NCBI GenBank assembly: GCA_001643675.2
Contig: LSRY02000071.1
Location: forward strand, 1 to 64,000
DNA: 64,000 bases
Source: Monocercomonoides exilis
Taxonomy: Eukaryota > Preaxostyla > Oxymonadida > Polymastigidae
Direction: 5' to 3'
Shown here: one piece after another, positions 1 to 11,461 of the stretch
How positions within the stretch are numbered: position 1 is the stretch's first letter
Layout of the letters: each line of letters opens with the position of its first letter
The notes under the pieces: model-generated
What the model saw: the letters and a program-made list of their open reading frames with translations, nothing else
What the model was told of the DNA's origin: nothing
Databases searched by the model: none
Program-made: the position numbers and the translations under genes

Positions 1-282
1 GATTTTAAACCAAAAGCCATAACAATTTCATATTTCCATTCCTGATTTTTTGAAACACTCAAATATATACATTGTTTCATCATTGTTAAAGTTTGTATTT
101 TTTCCTTTTCTTTTTCTTTTTAGCTTCATTGAATACTTTTAAAGTATTACATAAGCAAACTATTTCGATTTTTTAATCAAAATACTATTCTATTTCACTT
201 TTCTAATACAAAAGACAAAAGCTCACAACAGGCAAAAAACTTTGTACCAACAATGAAAAGTGCTCAAACAATAAACATAATC

Positions 283-1845
283 TCAATGATGTTTACATTG
301 TGAGTCCGATATTTCCAAAGATGATGAATTCTCTCCTGTTCCAATAACTGAAATCTTCTTTGATCCAATCTCAATAGTTGTTGCTTCGCTTTGATGCTTC
401 CCTTCCATTAATGTGATTGCCAAACTAATCTGCACCTCACACATCTCAAACGCCTTCTTCACTGTCAGACACGGATATGTTTCATTTGCCCCACACAACT
501 CAAAACTATCATTTCCATTCACCGAAACATATAACGTCTTGTCCTTCAGCCAATCCTTTTTGATGTTTGATCAAATGTCCAGGCACCTGCATTTGCATAA
601 TTGTGTGCATAGCACATTCTCTTGTCATCTGTGTTTGTGGTGTAGCATTCATAGAATGGATTTCCAGAATCCAAGTACAAATTGTTATTATCGTAATATA
701 TTGCATCGTGCCCATATGGTGTGGATGCAGATCTACACTTGCAATCGTGAAAAATAAGAAGAAGCAATATAGTTTATTATCCGGTGCCGTTTCTCGATTT
801 GGATGCAAACATAATCCACCTCCATTGGATAATGCAAAACATGAAATAAACTGAATGGTACTCATTTTGAATTGTGTCGCAGGAACGGTAACGCAATACA
901 TCCCTCCACCAATCGTATTTGTGACTGAGCATGAAGTGAAACTGCAGTCAAACACACACGCACTCTCCCCTTCCCCATTTTCTGTTGGAATGCATCCTGA
1001 CCCTGAAACACTAAAACTGTACAATCGTAAACCACCACCTTCGCTGTTAGCTTTGCAATTCTTAAATTCGCACCCACCGATCCGAACACATTCCAAAATC
1101 GAATAAGCATACATTCCTCCTCCGTAATGGTTTTGTGCTGTGCAAGCATTGAACACATTATTTTCGATATATACAGATTTGATTGTATGACATATAATCC
1201 CACCACCACGGCTGTACGCAAAACAATTATTAAACAGACAATGCGAAACTGAAAGTTCTCCAGAATTGAGATTGTACATGAAAATGGCCCCTCCACTCGA
1301 TTTTCCATCCGTCCATGAATCACTTTCTCCTGTTGTCCTCGATCCACTCCATTCGCACCAAGTGAATGTATTCGTTCCATTTTCTGTTTCGTTTTGTCTC
1401 CCTGGAGTCAACTTTCTGTCTGAAGTTCCTTCACAAACAACATTTCTTGTCCTTCAGCATTTAATAAAAGAGGTGTTTGAAGCAGTCAGAGAAGCCAAGG
1501 GATTGTTGAGGGAAGTGACAATCCCGCCATCATACGTATCACAAACTGATGAGAATGAGCAACTATTCATCAAATATGTGGTTTGGGATGAGGAAGTGGT
1601 AGAAGGCGAACATGCGTCATTTGCTGTTGAGATGTTGAAAAACGTGAGTTGTGAGAAGGAAACAAGGGGAATGAAGACTCATGAGAATAATTGGCAAAAA
1701 GAGGAGAAGTGCAACTCACACACAAAAATACTATCTTCGACGCTGTCTTCTCTTCCTCTGCCTCTTGGAGCAATCTGGCAAAATATTTAATAAATTCAAA
1801 ATCCTTCTTCCCGCCTCTTCCGCTGCTTCTCAAAGGGATATCCAT
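283..1845 (-). pseudogene. Beta-helix (Pmp-like) surface protein, copy A, broken
   Basis: This is a copy of the window's largest family, with repeated GGG[IM]xC and FxNC-type units (for example RGGGIICHTIKS and YGGGMYAY) that suggest a right-handed parallel beta-helix like chlamydial Pmp repeats. The frame is broken several times compared with its paralogs. A TGA (complement of 1454-1456) stands where paralogs have Cys in the motif before RTRNVVCEG. One T is missing near 752 (LFF then HDCKC). One A is missing from an A-run near 565 before KDWLKD. The N-terminal part near 1560-1640 is also shifted. The C-terminal piece (283-522) ends soon after the IEIGSKKISVIGTG motif, far short of copies C and D. 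I see it as a decayed copy; assembly error in homopolymers could explain two of the breaks but not the TGA. Confidence 0.8.
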
Positions 1846-2420
1846 AAGAGAAAAGCATCTTTTTCTTCAGTGCCACCAAATGGATACGGAACTCCAATGT
1901 TATTTGTCAACTGTTTTCCACAGAATCTCTTTTTCTTCTGTTGTCATTTCCTGTCTTCTTTCCAAATTCAATTTTCTCGCATATATTTTGAACACATGCA
2001 AGGGCTCCGGTATCAATAAAAAAACAGAAAAAATAAAGAAAAATTACAGACAACGAAAATAAATATATTTCAATATAAAAAAGATGAAATTAAAAAACAA
2101 AGTATTTTTATAAAAATAAAAATTAATAAATAAACTGTTCCTCTTTCTTTTTGCAATCTTCCTCTTCTCCTTCCTCTTCTTTTCCTGCCAGCCCCAGCCT
2201 ATTCAGCATTGCTTTCCTCCGTTCTTCACCTCGCAAACAGACCTCCCAGCCCTGTCACTTCTCAATGCTTCCAATGCTATTTCGTGCTATCCTCTCATTG
2301 CGCCAGATCAATCTTCACTTTTGTCAATCATTTTCACAAAAAAGCACATATCTCTTTGAAAATAAAACCATAAACAAACAAACAAATAAACAAATAAACA
2401 AATAAATATCGAATTCACAA
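1846..2420. other. Leader region of copy A, then AT-rich sequence
   Basis: Positions about 1861-2020 (read on the minus strand) match the segment 35930-36160 upstream of copy E: both hold a short stretch encoding CEKIEFG/CEEIEFG, then VDK and a TAA, then a conserved run that reads IGV..PFGGTE in another frame. It is therefore a shared 5' leader of family members, not unique sequence. From about 2020 to 2420 the DNA is AT-rich, with an (ACAA/ATAA)n run at 2367-2405, and I see no gene in it. Confidence 0.55.
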
Positions 2421-3430
2421 ACGCAACATGTGTCAACATCCAGAAATGATAACTGCCCCCTTCCGCTTCCCTTCCCCTCCTCTTCCCTGTCCTTTCCGCT
2501 CAACTCTCCCTCCCCCAGCAAAGCACACGACCCACACCCTGACCATTTGCTTCATCGCAGCAACACCAAAACCCCAAGATGTCACCTCTCTCAGCCATCA
2601 TTCACCCCATTTTTCTGCCATCTTCCTTTGCTCTTTCCTTCTCATCCCATCTGCTCCCCTCTCCTGCTGCCAATTTCCAACACTTCCACAGCCTTCATCT
2701 TTCTGTTGCCTCTTCGCCTTTTTCCCTCCTCCCTTTCATTCCTCTATTGATTTATTTCATTTTTTCATATGTAATTTTCCATTTTTCTCTCTTTCTCTCT
2801 CTAAAACATCACAATTCCCCAACCAACACTCTTCTGCTAGCATCCATTTCATTTGCAGTGTGCAACACTGCCCCCACCGTTACTGCCCGCAATACACATT
2901 ATCCACAACAAATCACAAGAATCAAAAAAACATAGCAAACACATCCTAACAACCTGCTGAAAACAAAAGGCAAAACATCCTCATCTTCTAAAATTTTCTT
3001 TCCTCTTGTCCTCCCTTCATCTCCACAATTCTCCCCAAAAAAACACACAAAACAATCCCAATTATCGAATTTGCCAACAACCCAGACATCAAATCCCTTT
3101 CAAATTCAAAACACCCACAACCACCTCGCCGTAATGCAAATAACAGCCGTCATTGCACATCCACCGGCCTTTGCCTCAGTGCTCGGAGTGTACCGAGAAA
3201 AATACAATTTGTCTATTCCAGTCTTCAATTATGCATACGATCGTCACAATTTTGAAAAAAAAGAAAAAACTGAAAACTACCTTTGTAAATGGGAGGGCAT
3301 CAGACAATAATATTTTATGGTGGATTTGCTGAATTATTGTTTTTGAAGGCGTCTTGTGCGACTGGGACTGGTGTTGAATTTGGAAAGACTTGAAGCGATT
3401 TTTGTACAAGAAAGGGGATGGAGCACCGAT
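2421..3430. other. Pyrimidine-rich stretch without a recognisable gene
   Basis: From about 2430 to 3070 the plus strand is strongly C+T rich and G-poor. The open frames there (for example 2428-2949) give Pro/Ser/Phe/Leu mixtures in more than one frame, which is what the base composition alone would give. No domain or family resemblance was seen. The remaining part up to 3430 is ordinary AT-rich DNA with nothing I can support. Confidence 0.5.
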
Positions 3431-4300
3431 GCTTTGAAAATATTATATATATCACGGGATATATGTATTTCTGATAATTCTATATAATGTGAAGATATTT
3501 TCATCCGTATCCTTCCCAAGTCATGATTCGGACAATTTTATATTAAAAGTCAATTTATTTTTTTGAAGAGGACAATAGCAGGGAATCACACCAATATTAC
3601 CTACAAACAGCAAATATTAAAACATGAGGATTTTTTAACGAAAAATTTCACAGTTATTTTTGATGCAATATGCAATGGGTCGAAATGCAACGAAAAACGA
3701 GTTTTAATGGAGCAGAAATTCATGGAGTCGGAAAATGCCAAATACAAAAAGGAAGTGTGACCAATTTTTCTGAAAAGGCTGCCTTTTTTAAAAGAGGAAG
3801 AGGACATTTTCAGAAAATTTGTTGGAGGGATTGGAGTGGATGCATTGAATGGAAAATGGAGACAAGTGGCTGAAACAAGAGATTGGCGGTTGTTGCTGGA
3901 CGAATGGATTTTCTTGGGTTGATAAGGACAAGACAATATTTTTATGGACTGAGAAGAGTAGTGGAACTAAATTTGATTGCTTGGTTTGAGAGCGATAATG
4001 CAAGAAAAACAGGCAGTTCGGCGTAATACAAGCAGCTGGAGGCAAATGACAGGCAAAATGGATTTGAATCATTTTGCAATCGCCTTTGGCATTGTATCAT
4101 CGAAGGGTTATCCATTGAAGCAGAGAACGAGGTTTTTTTTGAAGCAATCTTCGACAGAAAATATCCGACATTAAAGATCTTTAAATCCTCTTCTACACTT
4201 TCAGTCTCATCGTTTTCTTCATCTTCATCCCCTTCATCTACTTCATTTCCTTCATCGAATTCTTCTCTGTCATTATTTTCAAATGCATCTCCTCAACAAA
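3430..4300 (+). pseudogene. Dispersed gene block 'GAEIHGVGKC', copy 1, broken
   Basis: The block starts with the segment TGTGAAGATATTTTCATC near 3488 and continues with a frame reading NGAEIHGVGKCQ and EKAAFFKRGRGHF (3670-3873). It then continues in other frames through a part matching ELNLIAWFES and FFEAIFDRKYP (about 3960-4190). The same order is found on the minus strand at 33950-34660 and 57260-57940. Frame changes and a stop after about 68 codons show that this copy is broken, unless introns explain them. No function is recognised. It lies directly upstream of copy B, as its paralogs lie upstream of copies D and H. Confidence 0.55.
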
Positions 4301-4379
4301 GAAATTATATATTTTTTCACCCCTTCTTGGTCATTATCTTCTTCTTCTTCACCAAATCGTTTTGAAGGATATTTGTTGA

Positions 4380-5015
4380 AAGAGTTATTTGAGAAGAAGC
4401 AGAACAGGAGAATGGAAATAGGATGTTTTTTTGGAGAAGCAGAAGAGAAGCAAAGCTGTTGAATGAATGATGGAAGATGGAGATGAGGGAAATGGGTGCT
4501 TTTGCAGAAAGAAAAAAATGATCTAGAGAAGAAGAAAGAAGAAAGAAGAAGAACAGAAGCAATGAAGAATAGAGATTGTCAAAGGCATGAACACATAATT
4601 TTTTTGAATAAAAGAAATAACATTTTATCAAACTTTTCTAATATATATTTTTATTTGAAATTAGGATCTTTTTGGAAGAATATCTTCGTTGGTTAAAAGC
4701 GCGAGGGATGAGGAAAGATGGATTTTGAGGCGATCCCGGGAAGATGGCAGAAGGCAGGAAATGGAATGGGCATAGATGAGTGAGCAAAGGGAAACATATG
4801 AAATGTGTGGAAAAGATGGGATTTGCGAAATGGAAAAGGTATTTTGAAAAGGGGGAGGGGAAGCGATAAAAGATAGAGAGAAGAGAAATTGATGATAAGG
4901 CAGAAGGAGAAATTTGAGAAATAATTGAGAAGAAGAAGGCATTAATAAGAAAACAGATTGAAAACGGATGAAAGGCGAGGAAATGGAGGAAAAAGGAATT
5001 TGAAGATAGAATGTT
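4380..5015 (+). other. Conserved 5' leader of beta-helix copy B
   Basis: This stretch matches, on the opposite strand, the leader 53970-54640 in front of copy G, including the runs that read AGAAGCAGAACAGGAGAATG and the part before 5016. A weaker version precedes copy I at about 59480-59650. It is purine-rich on the plus strand. It may be an upstream exon plus intron of the family or its regulatory region. I cannot place a start codon or splice sites with confidence, but conservation at three loci argues that it belongs to the gene unit. Confidence 0.5.
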
Positions 5016-6710
5016 TTGAGGAGCATTTGCAGAAGAGTGGGAAAAAGGGAAGAGGATGAAAAGTTTGTTGTGGGGATGGGGAAGGATATTGAGGCAGGGG
5101 CATTTGATGTGAGTGGGAGCATTGGGGCGTTGACAAACATCACATTGAAAGGATGGAGAAGAGGGGGAGAGATATACTCGGGAAGGCTGTTTGGAGGGAA
5201 GGGATATGGAGGGGAGAAGGGTGGAGATGAAGAGAAAGGAGGAGAAAGAGGAGAAGGAGGCAGAGGAAGAGGAAGAAAAGGAGATGGATATGGAGAAGGT
5301 ATTGAAGGGAGTATTTCGGTGAGTGAATCACGATTCTCTTCTTTTTGTGTCTCATCAGCCCCATTCCTGTCATCCCCTTCAATACCCCTTGTATCCCTCT
5401 CCAAACTCACATTTTTCAACATCTCAACAGCAAATGATGCATGTTCACCTCCAACCACTGCATCAATCCAAACCTCTTGTTTTATGAACAGTTGTTCATT
5501 TTCGTCTGTTTGTGATGCATATGATGGCGGGATTGTTCCTTCTCTGAACAGCCCCTTGACTTCCTTATCTGTTTCGAACACATCATTCGTTGGATGTTGT
5601 CGGACAAGAAATGTTGTTTGTGAAGGAACTTCAGACAGAAAGTTGACTCCAGGGAGACAAAACGAAACAGAAAATGGAACGAATACATTCACTTGGTGCG
5701 AATGGAGTGGATCGAAAACAACAGGAGAAAGCGACTCGTATGCTGATGGAATATCGAGCGGAGGGGCCATCTGCATGTACAGTCAATCATCTGCCTCTGT
5801 GTCTGTTTCTCATTGTTCATTTAATGACTGCATGGCATATTATAATGGCGGGGGGATATTGTGCACAAATATAAGATCAGTGAACTTCGATAATAATTCA
5901 TTTAATGCTTGCAACGCACAGTACCACGAAGGTGGAGGCGTATTCATTTATGCGATTTCATTGTGTGCTCGAATCAGCAGATGCAAGTTCCAGGATTGCA
6001 AAGCAGTTAATTATGGAGGAGGGCTTTATCTTAATAATTTTAATATTTCAGGAACCGGATGCATTGAAGCAGAAAATGAAGGAGGGGAGAGTGCGTGTGT
6101 GTTTGACTGCAGTTTCACTTCATGTTCGGTTACAAATTATTATGGTGGAGGCATGCGTTGTTACAATGTTCCTAATCAATTCAAAATGAGGAGCATTCAA
6201 TTTATTTCATGTTCAGCATTAAGAGAGGGAGGAGGATTATTATTACAGCCAAATCGAGAAACAATACCAAATGATGGAATTCATTGTTATTTTTTGTTCT
6301 TCCATGAATGCAGCTGCAGGGATGCAAATAATCCACGTGGGCATGACGTTGAATATGTTGATTATTACAATCTGTATTTGGAATCAGGAAATCCATTTTA
6401 TGAATGTTACACCACAAACACAGATGAGAAGAGGATCTGCTTTGCATACAATTATGCAATTGCAAATGTTTGGACATATGACGAAATATCAAAAAAGGAT
6501 TGGCTGAAGAGAGGGATTCTCAATCGATTTGTGGCAGTGAGTGGAGGAAACGCAGAAGAGTTGTGTGGATTGGATGAGTCAAGTGCATGCAGAACCATTG
6601 GTGTTGCAGTTGAAAAGAGCGTGATTCAAGTGAGCCTGTCAGTCACGCTGATGGGAGGGGATCACACAAGCGAGACAACAACTATTGAGATTGGAACAAA
6701 AAAGATTTAA
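5016..6710 (+). CDS. Beta-helix (Pmp-like) surface protein, copy B, 3'-broken
   Basis: The 564-codon frame reads, in order: a conserved GSIGALTNITLKGW segment (about residue 36); a Gly/Glu/Arg-rich linker (about 65-95); VSESRFSSFC; KLTFFNISTA; YDGGIVPSLNSPL; an FTWCEWSGSKTTGE segment; and 5-6 units of the type GGGxxxxxIxSVxxxNNxFNAC (about 250-420). It ends in a module KRGILNRFVAVSGG and ELCGLDESSACRTIG. Beta-helix units of this kind act outside the cell or on its surface; here that is inferred from repeats and Cys content. The frame opens at TTG, not ATG, so the true start must lie upstream or in another exon. The TAA at 6708 stands where paralogs have a Ser codon (TCA) in KKISVIG, and one extra base follows near 6725, so the 3' end is degenerate. 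Confidence 0.7.
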   Translation: MRSICRRVGKREEDEKFVVGMGKDIEAGAFDVSGSIGALTNITLKGWRRGGEIYSGRLFGGKGYGGEKGGDEEKGGERGEGGRGRGRKGDGYGEGIEGSISVSESRFSSFCVSSAPFLSSPSIPLVSLSKLTFFNISTANDACSPPTTASIQTSCFMNSCSFSSVCDAYDGGIVPSLNSPLTSLSVSNTSFVGCCRTRNVVCEGTSDRKLTPGRQNETENGTNTFTWCEWSGSKTTGESDSYADGISSGGAICMYSQSSASVSVSHCSFNDCMAYYNGGGILCTNIRSVNFDNNSFNACNAQYHEGGGVFIYAISLCARISRCKFQDCKAVNYGGGLYLNNFNISGTGCIEAENEGGESACVFDCSFTSCSVTNYYGGGMRCYNVPNQFKMRSIQFISCSALREGGGLLLQPNRETIPNDGIHCYFLFFHECSCRDANNPRGHDVEYVDYYNLYLESGNPFYECYTTNTDEKRICFAYNYAIANVWTYDEISKKDWLKRGILNRFVAVSGGNAEELCGLDESSACRTIGVAVEKSVIQVSLSVTLMGGDHTSETTTIEIGTKKI

Positions 6711-7250
6711 GTCATTGGGAAAAGAAGAGGATTCATCATCTTTGGAAATATCGGACTCACAATGGAAACATCATTGAGATGATGTTTATTGTTTGAGCAC
6801 TTTTAATTGCCAGCACAAGATTTTGAACAAAACATTTCAAGGCAATGGCCATGTGGATCTGCATTCTGTGCTTTGGAAGATGTTGAGCACCTGAGCCAGG
6901 AAAGCACAGAATGAATGATCGTTTTTGTTTCTTGAAGTGCTGAATGGCGATGGGAAGAGGAGTGCTTTCCACTTAGATCTGAGCAATTGGTTGTCATGTT
7001 AATGCTGCTGAAACGTATTGACAGGCAAAAGGGGTTTGAAGCATATGAAGCGGAAGATGGCAGGTTAAAGGTGCCTTTGAGGAATTTACTTGAACGGTGA
7101 TAAACAAATGAAGTGAGCCTTGGGGTTTGTTTGTTATTGGATGGAGAAAAGTATTGTTGGAAGAGAATAAGAGTGAAGCAGCGTTTGATTTGTTCATTAA
7201 TTTTAGAAGAGTTTTCTTTTTTTTTTTTTTTTTTCAATTTTTGCAAAAAT
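6711..7250. other. Degenerate 3' remnant of copy B and unassigned DNA
   Basis: Family homology continues past the stop to about 6783: the stretch ending ATATCGGACTCACAATG is nearly the same as the end of copy A on the other strand (near 300). After that I see short open frames on both strands but no recognisable protein. A run of 16 or more T lies at about 7216-7234. Confidence 0.5.
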
Positions 7251-10130
7251 CAAATGTATTGCCATTTTTGAGATATTTTGTGCTTATTATTCTTTTTCTT
7301 GAGTAGTTCTGATGATAAATAAGTGTGCAAAAATTAAAATTGACGAGATAAAATGTTTTAGGGATAATATGAATTGGGTATTGGATATGGACAAGGAAAT
7401 GGGGCATTTCAAACATTTTCATTGAAAAAAGTATCTGTGAAAAAGAATGAGAAAGAATTATTGCAATGAGCCCAAAATGGAGCCAAGAACAGAAAATATC
7501 GAGACACATCCAAACAGTTGTTTTAGAAAAATTCTTTATTCCAACTGTTCAGAGAGGATCAAGTCAAATGTGAAATTGAATTTTGTGTAAAACTCGAGAA
7601 ACATTTTCAAATCATCAAAAAGAGTCAGTTCTGATATGTGAGGATTTTGAAACACAAAAAAAAGGTGACTTTATTTTTTCTCTATTATTATTTTTAAAAC
7701 GACGATTTTCATTTTCATTTCCTTAATTTTTTGATTGTTTCTGAGGATTGTCAAAATGGTTCGAAGAGATGATGAAAAGAGAAAAAAAATGAAGATTTGG
7801 ACAAGCGATGCAATCAATTCAGATTAAAAATACAACAGGAATTAAATAATTTAAAACAGAGGTTTTCAACCTTGTTGGCTGTATCATGATTCAATTATCA
7901 TCCAAATCACTTTCTTTTGGAAAACACAAAATTTTTCAAATTTTTTTAGAAAATGAAACTGAGTGATTTGTTTTCACATCATTCTTTTTCTTTCAAGAAA
8001 TTTTAATTAAAGTATTGTTTTTATTTTTAACAAACGGATATGAAAAATAATGAAACAGCCTATTCTCAAGTTAATTATGTTCCGTTACATGTTTGTGGTG
8101 AATGCTTTATAATGAAAAACATGTTATTCTTTTTGAAACATCGCAAATGTTTGATTGACAAGTGGGAACACAAAACATCATTTGATCTATTTTGAAACAA
8201 ACTCTTCAAACTGTTCAAAGACACAATAAAAATGAAGTGGTCTTGTCTGCATATTGAAACTCGTATTTTTATTTATTTTGATTGGACGGTTTAAAGAATT
8301 CAGTCTAAAATATCAAGTTTTGTTTAACTTGAAAGCAAAACATTTGTGACTTTCCAAAAAGAATAACATATTATTTTTATTTTTCGAGAAATATGGGTAT
8401 TGTAATAGAGAGTGACAAAATATTGGAAAATTCTCGTTTTCTTCCAATAAAAAATTAACAAATTCGTATTTCTTCAAGAAAATACAAGATGCACATTTAT
8501 GTGATAATCACAACAAAGTCAAACTTGATTCTCATTAATATTCTTTCTTCAATATTTATTTGTACAGATAAAGAATTGAAGAGAGACAAAAGTGAATTTT
8601 CATATCAAATTTCATTTTTTTTTCCACAATTGTATAAAAATTGGTTTTTAACATGAAATAAATGGTTTTTTTCTTAAAAAAACTTCTTCATATTGCATCA
8701 TCCAAAACGTTATTTTTATTTCATCAAAACATTATTTCAACTGGATGAGCCAATTGACTTCAACTTAACTTGAAAATACAAGACAGTGAAATTAATCATT
8801 ATAAGAAAAATCAAAGTCAATGATTTTCATTGGTATAAATGAAAACATTATCATTTGGGTGATTTTTTTCATATCAAATTTTTCAACCAAAAAATTCGAT
8901 TTAAAAATTTATTTTTCATTATTTTTACGTGAACGCTGAATAGAAACAGAACGAATATCAGACTTATCTGTGTTACTAAAATAACAAACATCAATTTTTG
9001 TGACAATAGTTTCACGGTTAATTATTATATGAAAAACTTATTTTTAACAACAAAAATTGTGGATGATTATTTTCAAAGTCACAGATTTTTTATCAAACTT
9101 TTCGTTTAAAAAGTCTCTAAGAATATATGCATCTGAATTCTGAAAGTTAAAAACACAATTTTCAAATAGTTTTGTTGTGCACTCATTTCAAGCATAGGTT
9201 TTTGAAACAATTATTATTCATTTTTTATTAGAATTGAATACTTCTTGATAAAGACCAAAACCATCTGAAAAATTTGGACCCCCCAAAAAAGTTGTGATTT
9301 CAAAAATATTCACATTTATTCAGCGAATAATGAAAAATTATTATTCTTTTCCAAAAAACAACAATTTCGGAAATTAAAAAGTCAACAGGAAAAATTCAAA
9401 ACATTTGGATATTACACGTTTTTTGAATAAAAAAAATTAATAAAACAAGATCTTCGTATGTTGGTGTTATCCTTTCAAAAAATGGGCACAAATGTTAAAT
9501 TTTCTAATTAATTAAAATTTCCATGTTTTGATCAAATACTTGTTCATACTCACGAAACTACACAAAAATGAAAGTTATCACTTGATTAAATTATAACATT
9601 CATTATTAAGAAGATTTGCGAGCAGGAACAGAAATTTGATTAGGATATGAAAAATTTTTTTATATTATTAAGAATTAAACATCTGGGACAAAATTCTTGC
9701 ATTTGTGAAAAAACATAGATTTGAACAAAACTTTTTCTGCAATAACAGCAAAAAAAATCTTTTATTCACTGTTAAAAAGTATGCAAAATTAAAATATTGA
9801 GAAGAATAAAAGAAAATATTGAGTGGAACAAAATTCAAAAAATAATAAAAATTTGTCCCATATGTGATTTTTCAAAAAAAAAAGACACACATATTTTTCA
9901 GGAAACAAAGCTCAAATAGAACCAACAAAAACCAAAAAATGTCTAAAAAGAACACTTTATTGGTTCCTAAATAAATTGAAAACAAGCAAAAATTGTTTTT
10001 CAAAATAAATACATTTGAAGATATTTGAGTGACTCGCAAAGTTTTGATGAAAATTTTAATCAAAAATTGATCATTATGCAGTTTGCAATACCACCAATAA
10101 AAACAGAAATTGTGATTTTTCTGGATGTGA
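7251..10130. other. Gene-free, extremely AT-rich zone
   Basis: Nearly 2.9 kb without a credible gene: the only listed frame is a Phe/Leu-rich 63-codon stretch at 9872-10063 (-), typical of AT-rich DNA. The zone contains copies of two short motifs that recur in other gene-poor zones of the window. One is a GGTGATTATTTTTGAAATC-like motif near 8856 (+, weak), 9060 (+) and 9278-9316 (-). The other is a GTTATTCTTTTTG motif at 8122 (+) and 8341-8370 (-). A role in chromosome structure is possible but not shown. Confidence 0.6.
9278..9316 (-). repeat. Dispersed motif (GGTGAT..TTTTGAAATCA..ACTTTTTT), copy
   Basis: Read on the minus strand, this has TGAATATTTTTGAAATCAC, then AACTTTTTT and a G-run (GGGGGGTCC). 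The same order (TGAT/TGAAT, ATTTTTGAAATCA, AACTTTTTT, then G-rich or mixed) is seen at 49091-49130 (-) and 63555-63590 (+). Confidence 0.55.
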
Positions 10131-10941
10131 CATATGTTGAAGACTTCACTTGTTCATCTTTCTCGATGCATAAGTGATGCATTCCATTTTATCATCACCT
10201 TTGCGCGCACATTTTCTGGTTATGTTTGTTTATTGTATGAGATTTATCGAAATGTTTGCTTGCCTTTTTTCATTTCTTGGAATGGCAATTCTAGATTTTT
10301 TCGTGAACTGCCTTTGATGTGTGCTTTTATAAATATCTGTTATTTTGTCCATCCTCAGCGCATTCAGGGTTGGAGAATTATTGTTTAGCCAAATTGTTGA
10401 GTTCTGCACCTGACAGCCTGGAGTATTGTTTATGCAGCAACCAAAGTGCATTTACTGAATTGCATAAGGCGAGTGGGCGGGGTTGCAATAAGCACTTGCT
10501 TGCATTATGTGGGAGAAGGAGGAGGAAGAGAAATATTGGGGGATCTTGTGGGCAAAAGTGTCCGAGAAGGGAGAAGAGAGGAAAATAGGTGTATTTGAAG
10601 TTGGATTGCGAAAAGCGAATGTCGAAAGGTAAGAAAGTGGTGAAAGAGAGTCATTCAGCTAAGATGCATGGTCAGTTATTGGAACGTTTCAGCGGAATTT
10701 GCTGTCTGATTGAGTCCAGTGTATGGAGAATAGAAGAGGAATGAAATGGTATTTCTTTATTGTGGGGAAGTTAATGGAGCGAGTGAAAGATGAGATGCGT
10801 TATGAATTCGAGGGGAGAAAAGAGGCTAAAAAGGCGATTGGAGCACGCTCGCATTATGGACTGGCCTTTTTGTTTCCCGCTCATTTGGTTCAAATGACAT
10901 CAAGATGAATGTGCACTTCGATTATTTTCAATAACATTATA
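10131..10941. other. Left flank of the mobile element, no firm gene
   Basis: Base composition rises here and plus-strand frames of 84, 89 and 61 codons exist (10134-10388, 10319-10588, 10723-10908). The second holds a basic stretch, GRRRRKRN. None resembles a family I know, and the frames overlap each other. The sequence may be decayed coding DNA into which the element at 10942 inserted. The stretch right of the element (16134 on) does not continue any of these frames in an obvious way. Confidence 0.35.
10935..10940 (+). repeat. Candidate target-site duplication, left (CATTAT)
   Basis: CATTAT lies one base outside the left end of the inverted repeat, and the same six bases lie directly outside the right end at 16134-16139. 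This is consistent with a 6-bp target duplication, but in AT-rich DNA a six-base match is weak evidence. Confidence 0.4.
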
Positions 10942-10943
10942 AA

Positions 10944-11191
10944 GAGATATGGTATATCAGCTATTTATCCATCTCGATTAGGTCAATCAATATTATCGAC
11001 TTATGAATATCTAGTGGTTGTTATCATCTTGTATAATAAGTTGAATAGGCAATGATAATAAGATAAAGATCGATGATTATTGCTGATATACTTAGGGGCT
11101 TCTAATGATTAGATATTCAGTGATGTTCTATAAAGATGGAGTAATTGATAGGTGTAATCGAGATATATCCATAGCTGATATACCATATCTC
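10944..11191. repeat. Subterminal foldback module, left
   Basis: The first 37 bases of the repeat (from GAGATATGGTATATCAGC) recur in inverted form at 11155-11191. The outer 21 bases of the two arms match exactly and the next 16 imperfectly. The 248-bp module thus looks like a small foldback or MITE-type element at the end of the larger one, or an end structure that can fold into a long hairpin during replication. Confidence 0.75.
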
Positions 11192-11304
11192 CAAGGAGAA
11201 GAATTAGCAAAAACATTAACTGGAAGATTAACAAAAGTTATGTTCAAGTTGGTAAATTAGTGGTGAAATTGTGTGTTATCGTTAGTGAATAACATGAGTT
11301 CGCA

Positions 11305-11328
11305 ACGAAGTTGTTTAGGAGACTTCGT
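11305..11328. promoter_or_regulatory. Hairpin next to the iteron-like array, left
   Basis: ACGAAGT and ACTTCGT form a perfect 7-bp stem around a 10-base loop, five bases before the first 11-bp repeat. The mirror copy is at 15747-15770. A hairpin beside direct repeats is a common layout of replication origins; that role here is inference. Confidence 0.55.
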
Positions 11329-11332
11329 CTCC

Positions 11333-11398
11333 GTTGAACATGTGTCGAACATGTGTCGAACATGAGTTGAACATGAGTTGAGCATGTGTTGAACCTGT
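11333..11398 (+). repeat. Iteron-like array, six 11-bp repeats, left
   Basis: Six contiguous 11-bp units of the form GTYGARCMTGW fill exactly 66 bp (GTTGAACATGT, GTCGAACATGT, GTCGAACATGA, GTTGAACATGA, GTTGAGCATGT, GTTGAACCTGT). One helical turn per unit, position in both inverted repeats and closeness to a hairpin fit binding sites for a replication initiator, for example the helicase or the 76-residue protein. No direct evidence of binding exists in the sequence. Confidence 0.65.
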
Positions 11399-11461
11399 TT
11401 GTGTTATCGTTGATGAAATCGTAAATAAAAATAATTGATTTTGTTTTTTGTTTTATAGTAA

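Noticed and set aside
2428-2949. 173-codon Pro/Ser/Phe frame
   Set aside because: C+T-rich strand keeps two overlapping frames open at once; no domain seen.
5318-5325. GTGAGT as a conserved 5' splice site in front of ESHFSS
   Set aside because: The DNA after it stays in a conserved coding frame in all copies, so it is most simply coding.
5016-6710. Genome-wide TAR=Gln code
   Set aside because: The long family frames and the 1.8-kilocodon frame use CAA/CAG throughout without TAR inside; the only TAA here replaces a Ser codon, not Gln.
11333-11398. Short direct repeats resembling a CRISPR array
   Set aside because: Units are contiguous 11-mers without spacers in a eukaryotic context; iteron-like is the better reading.
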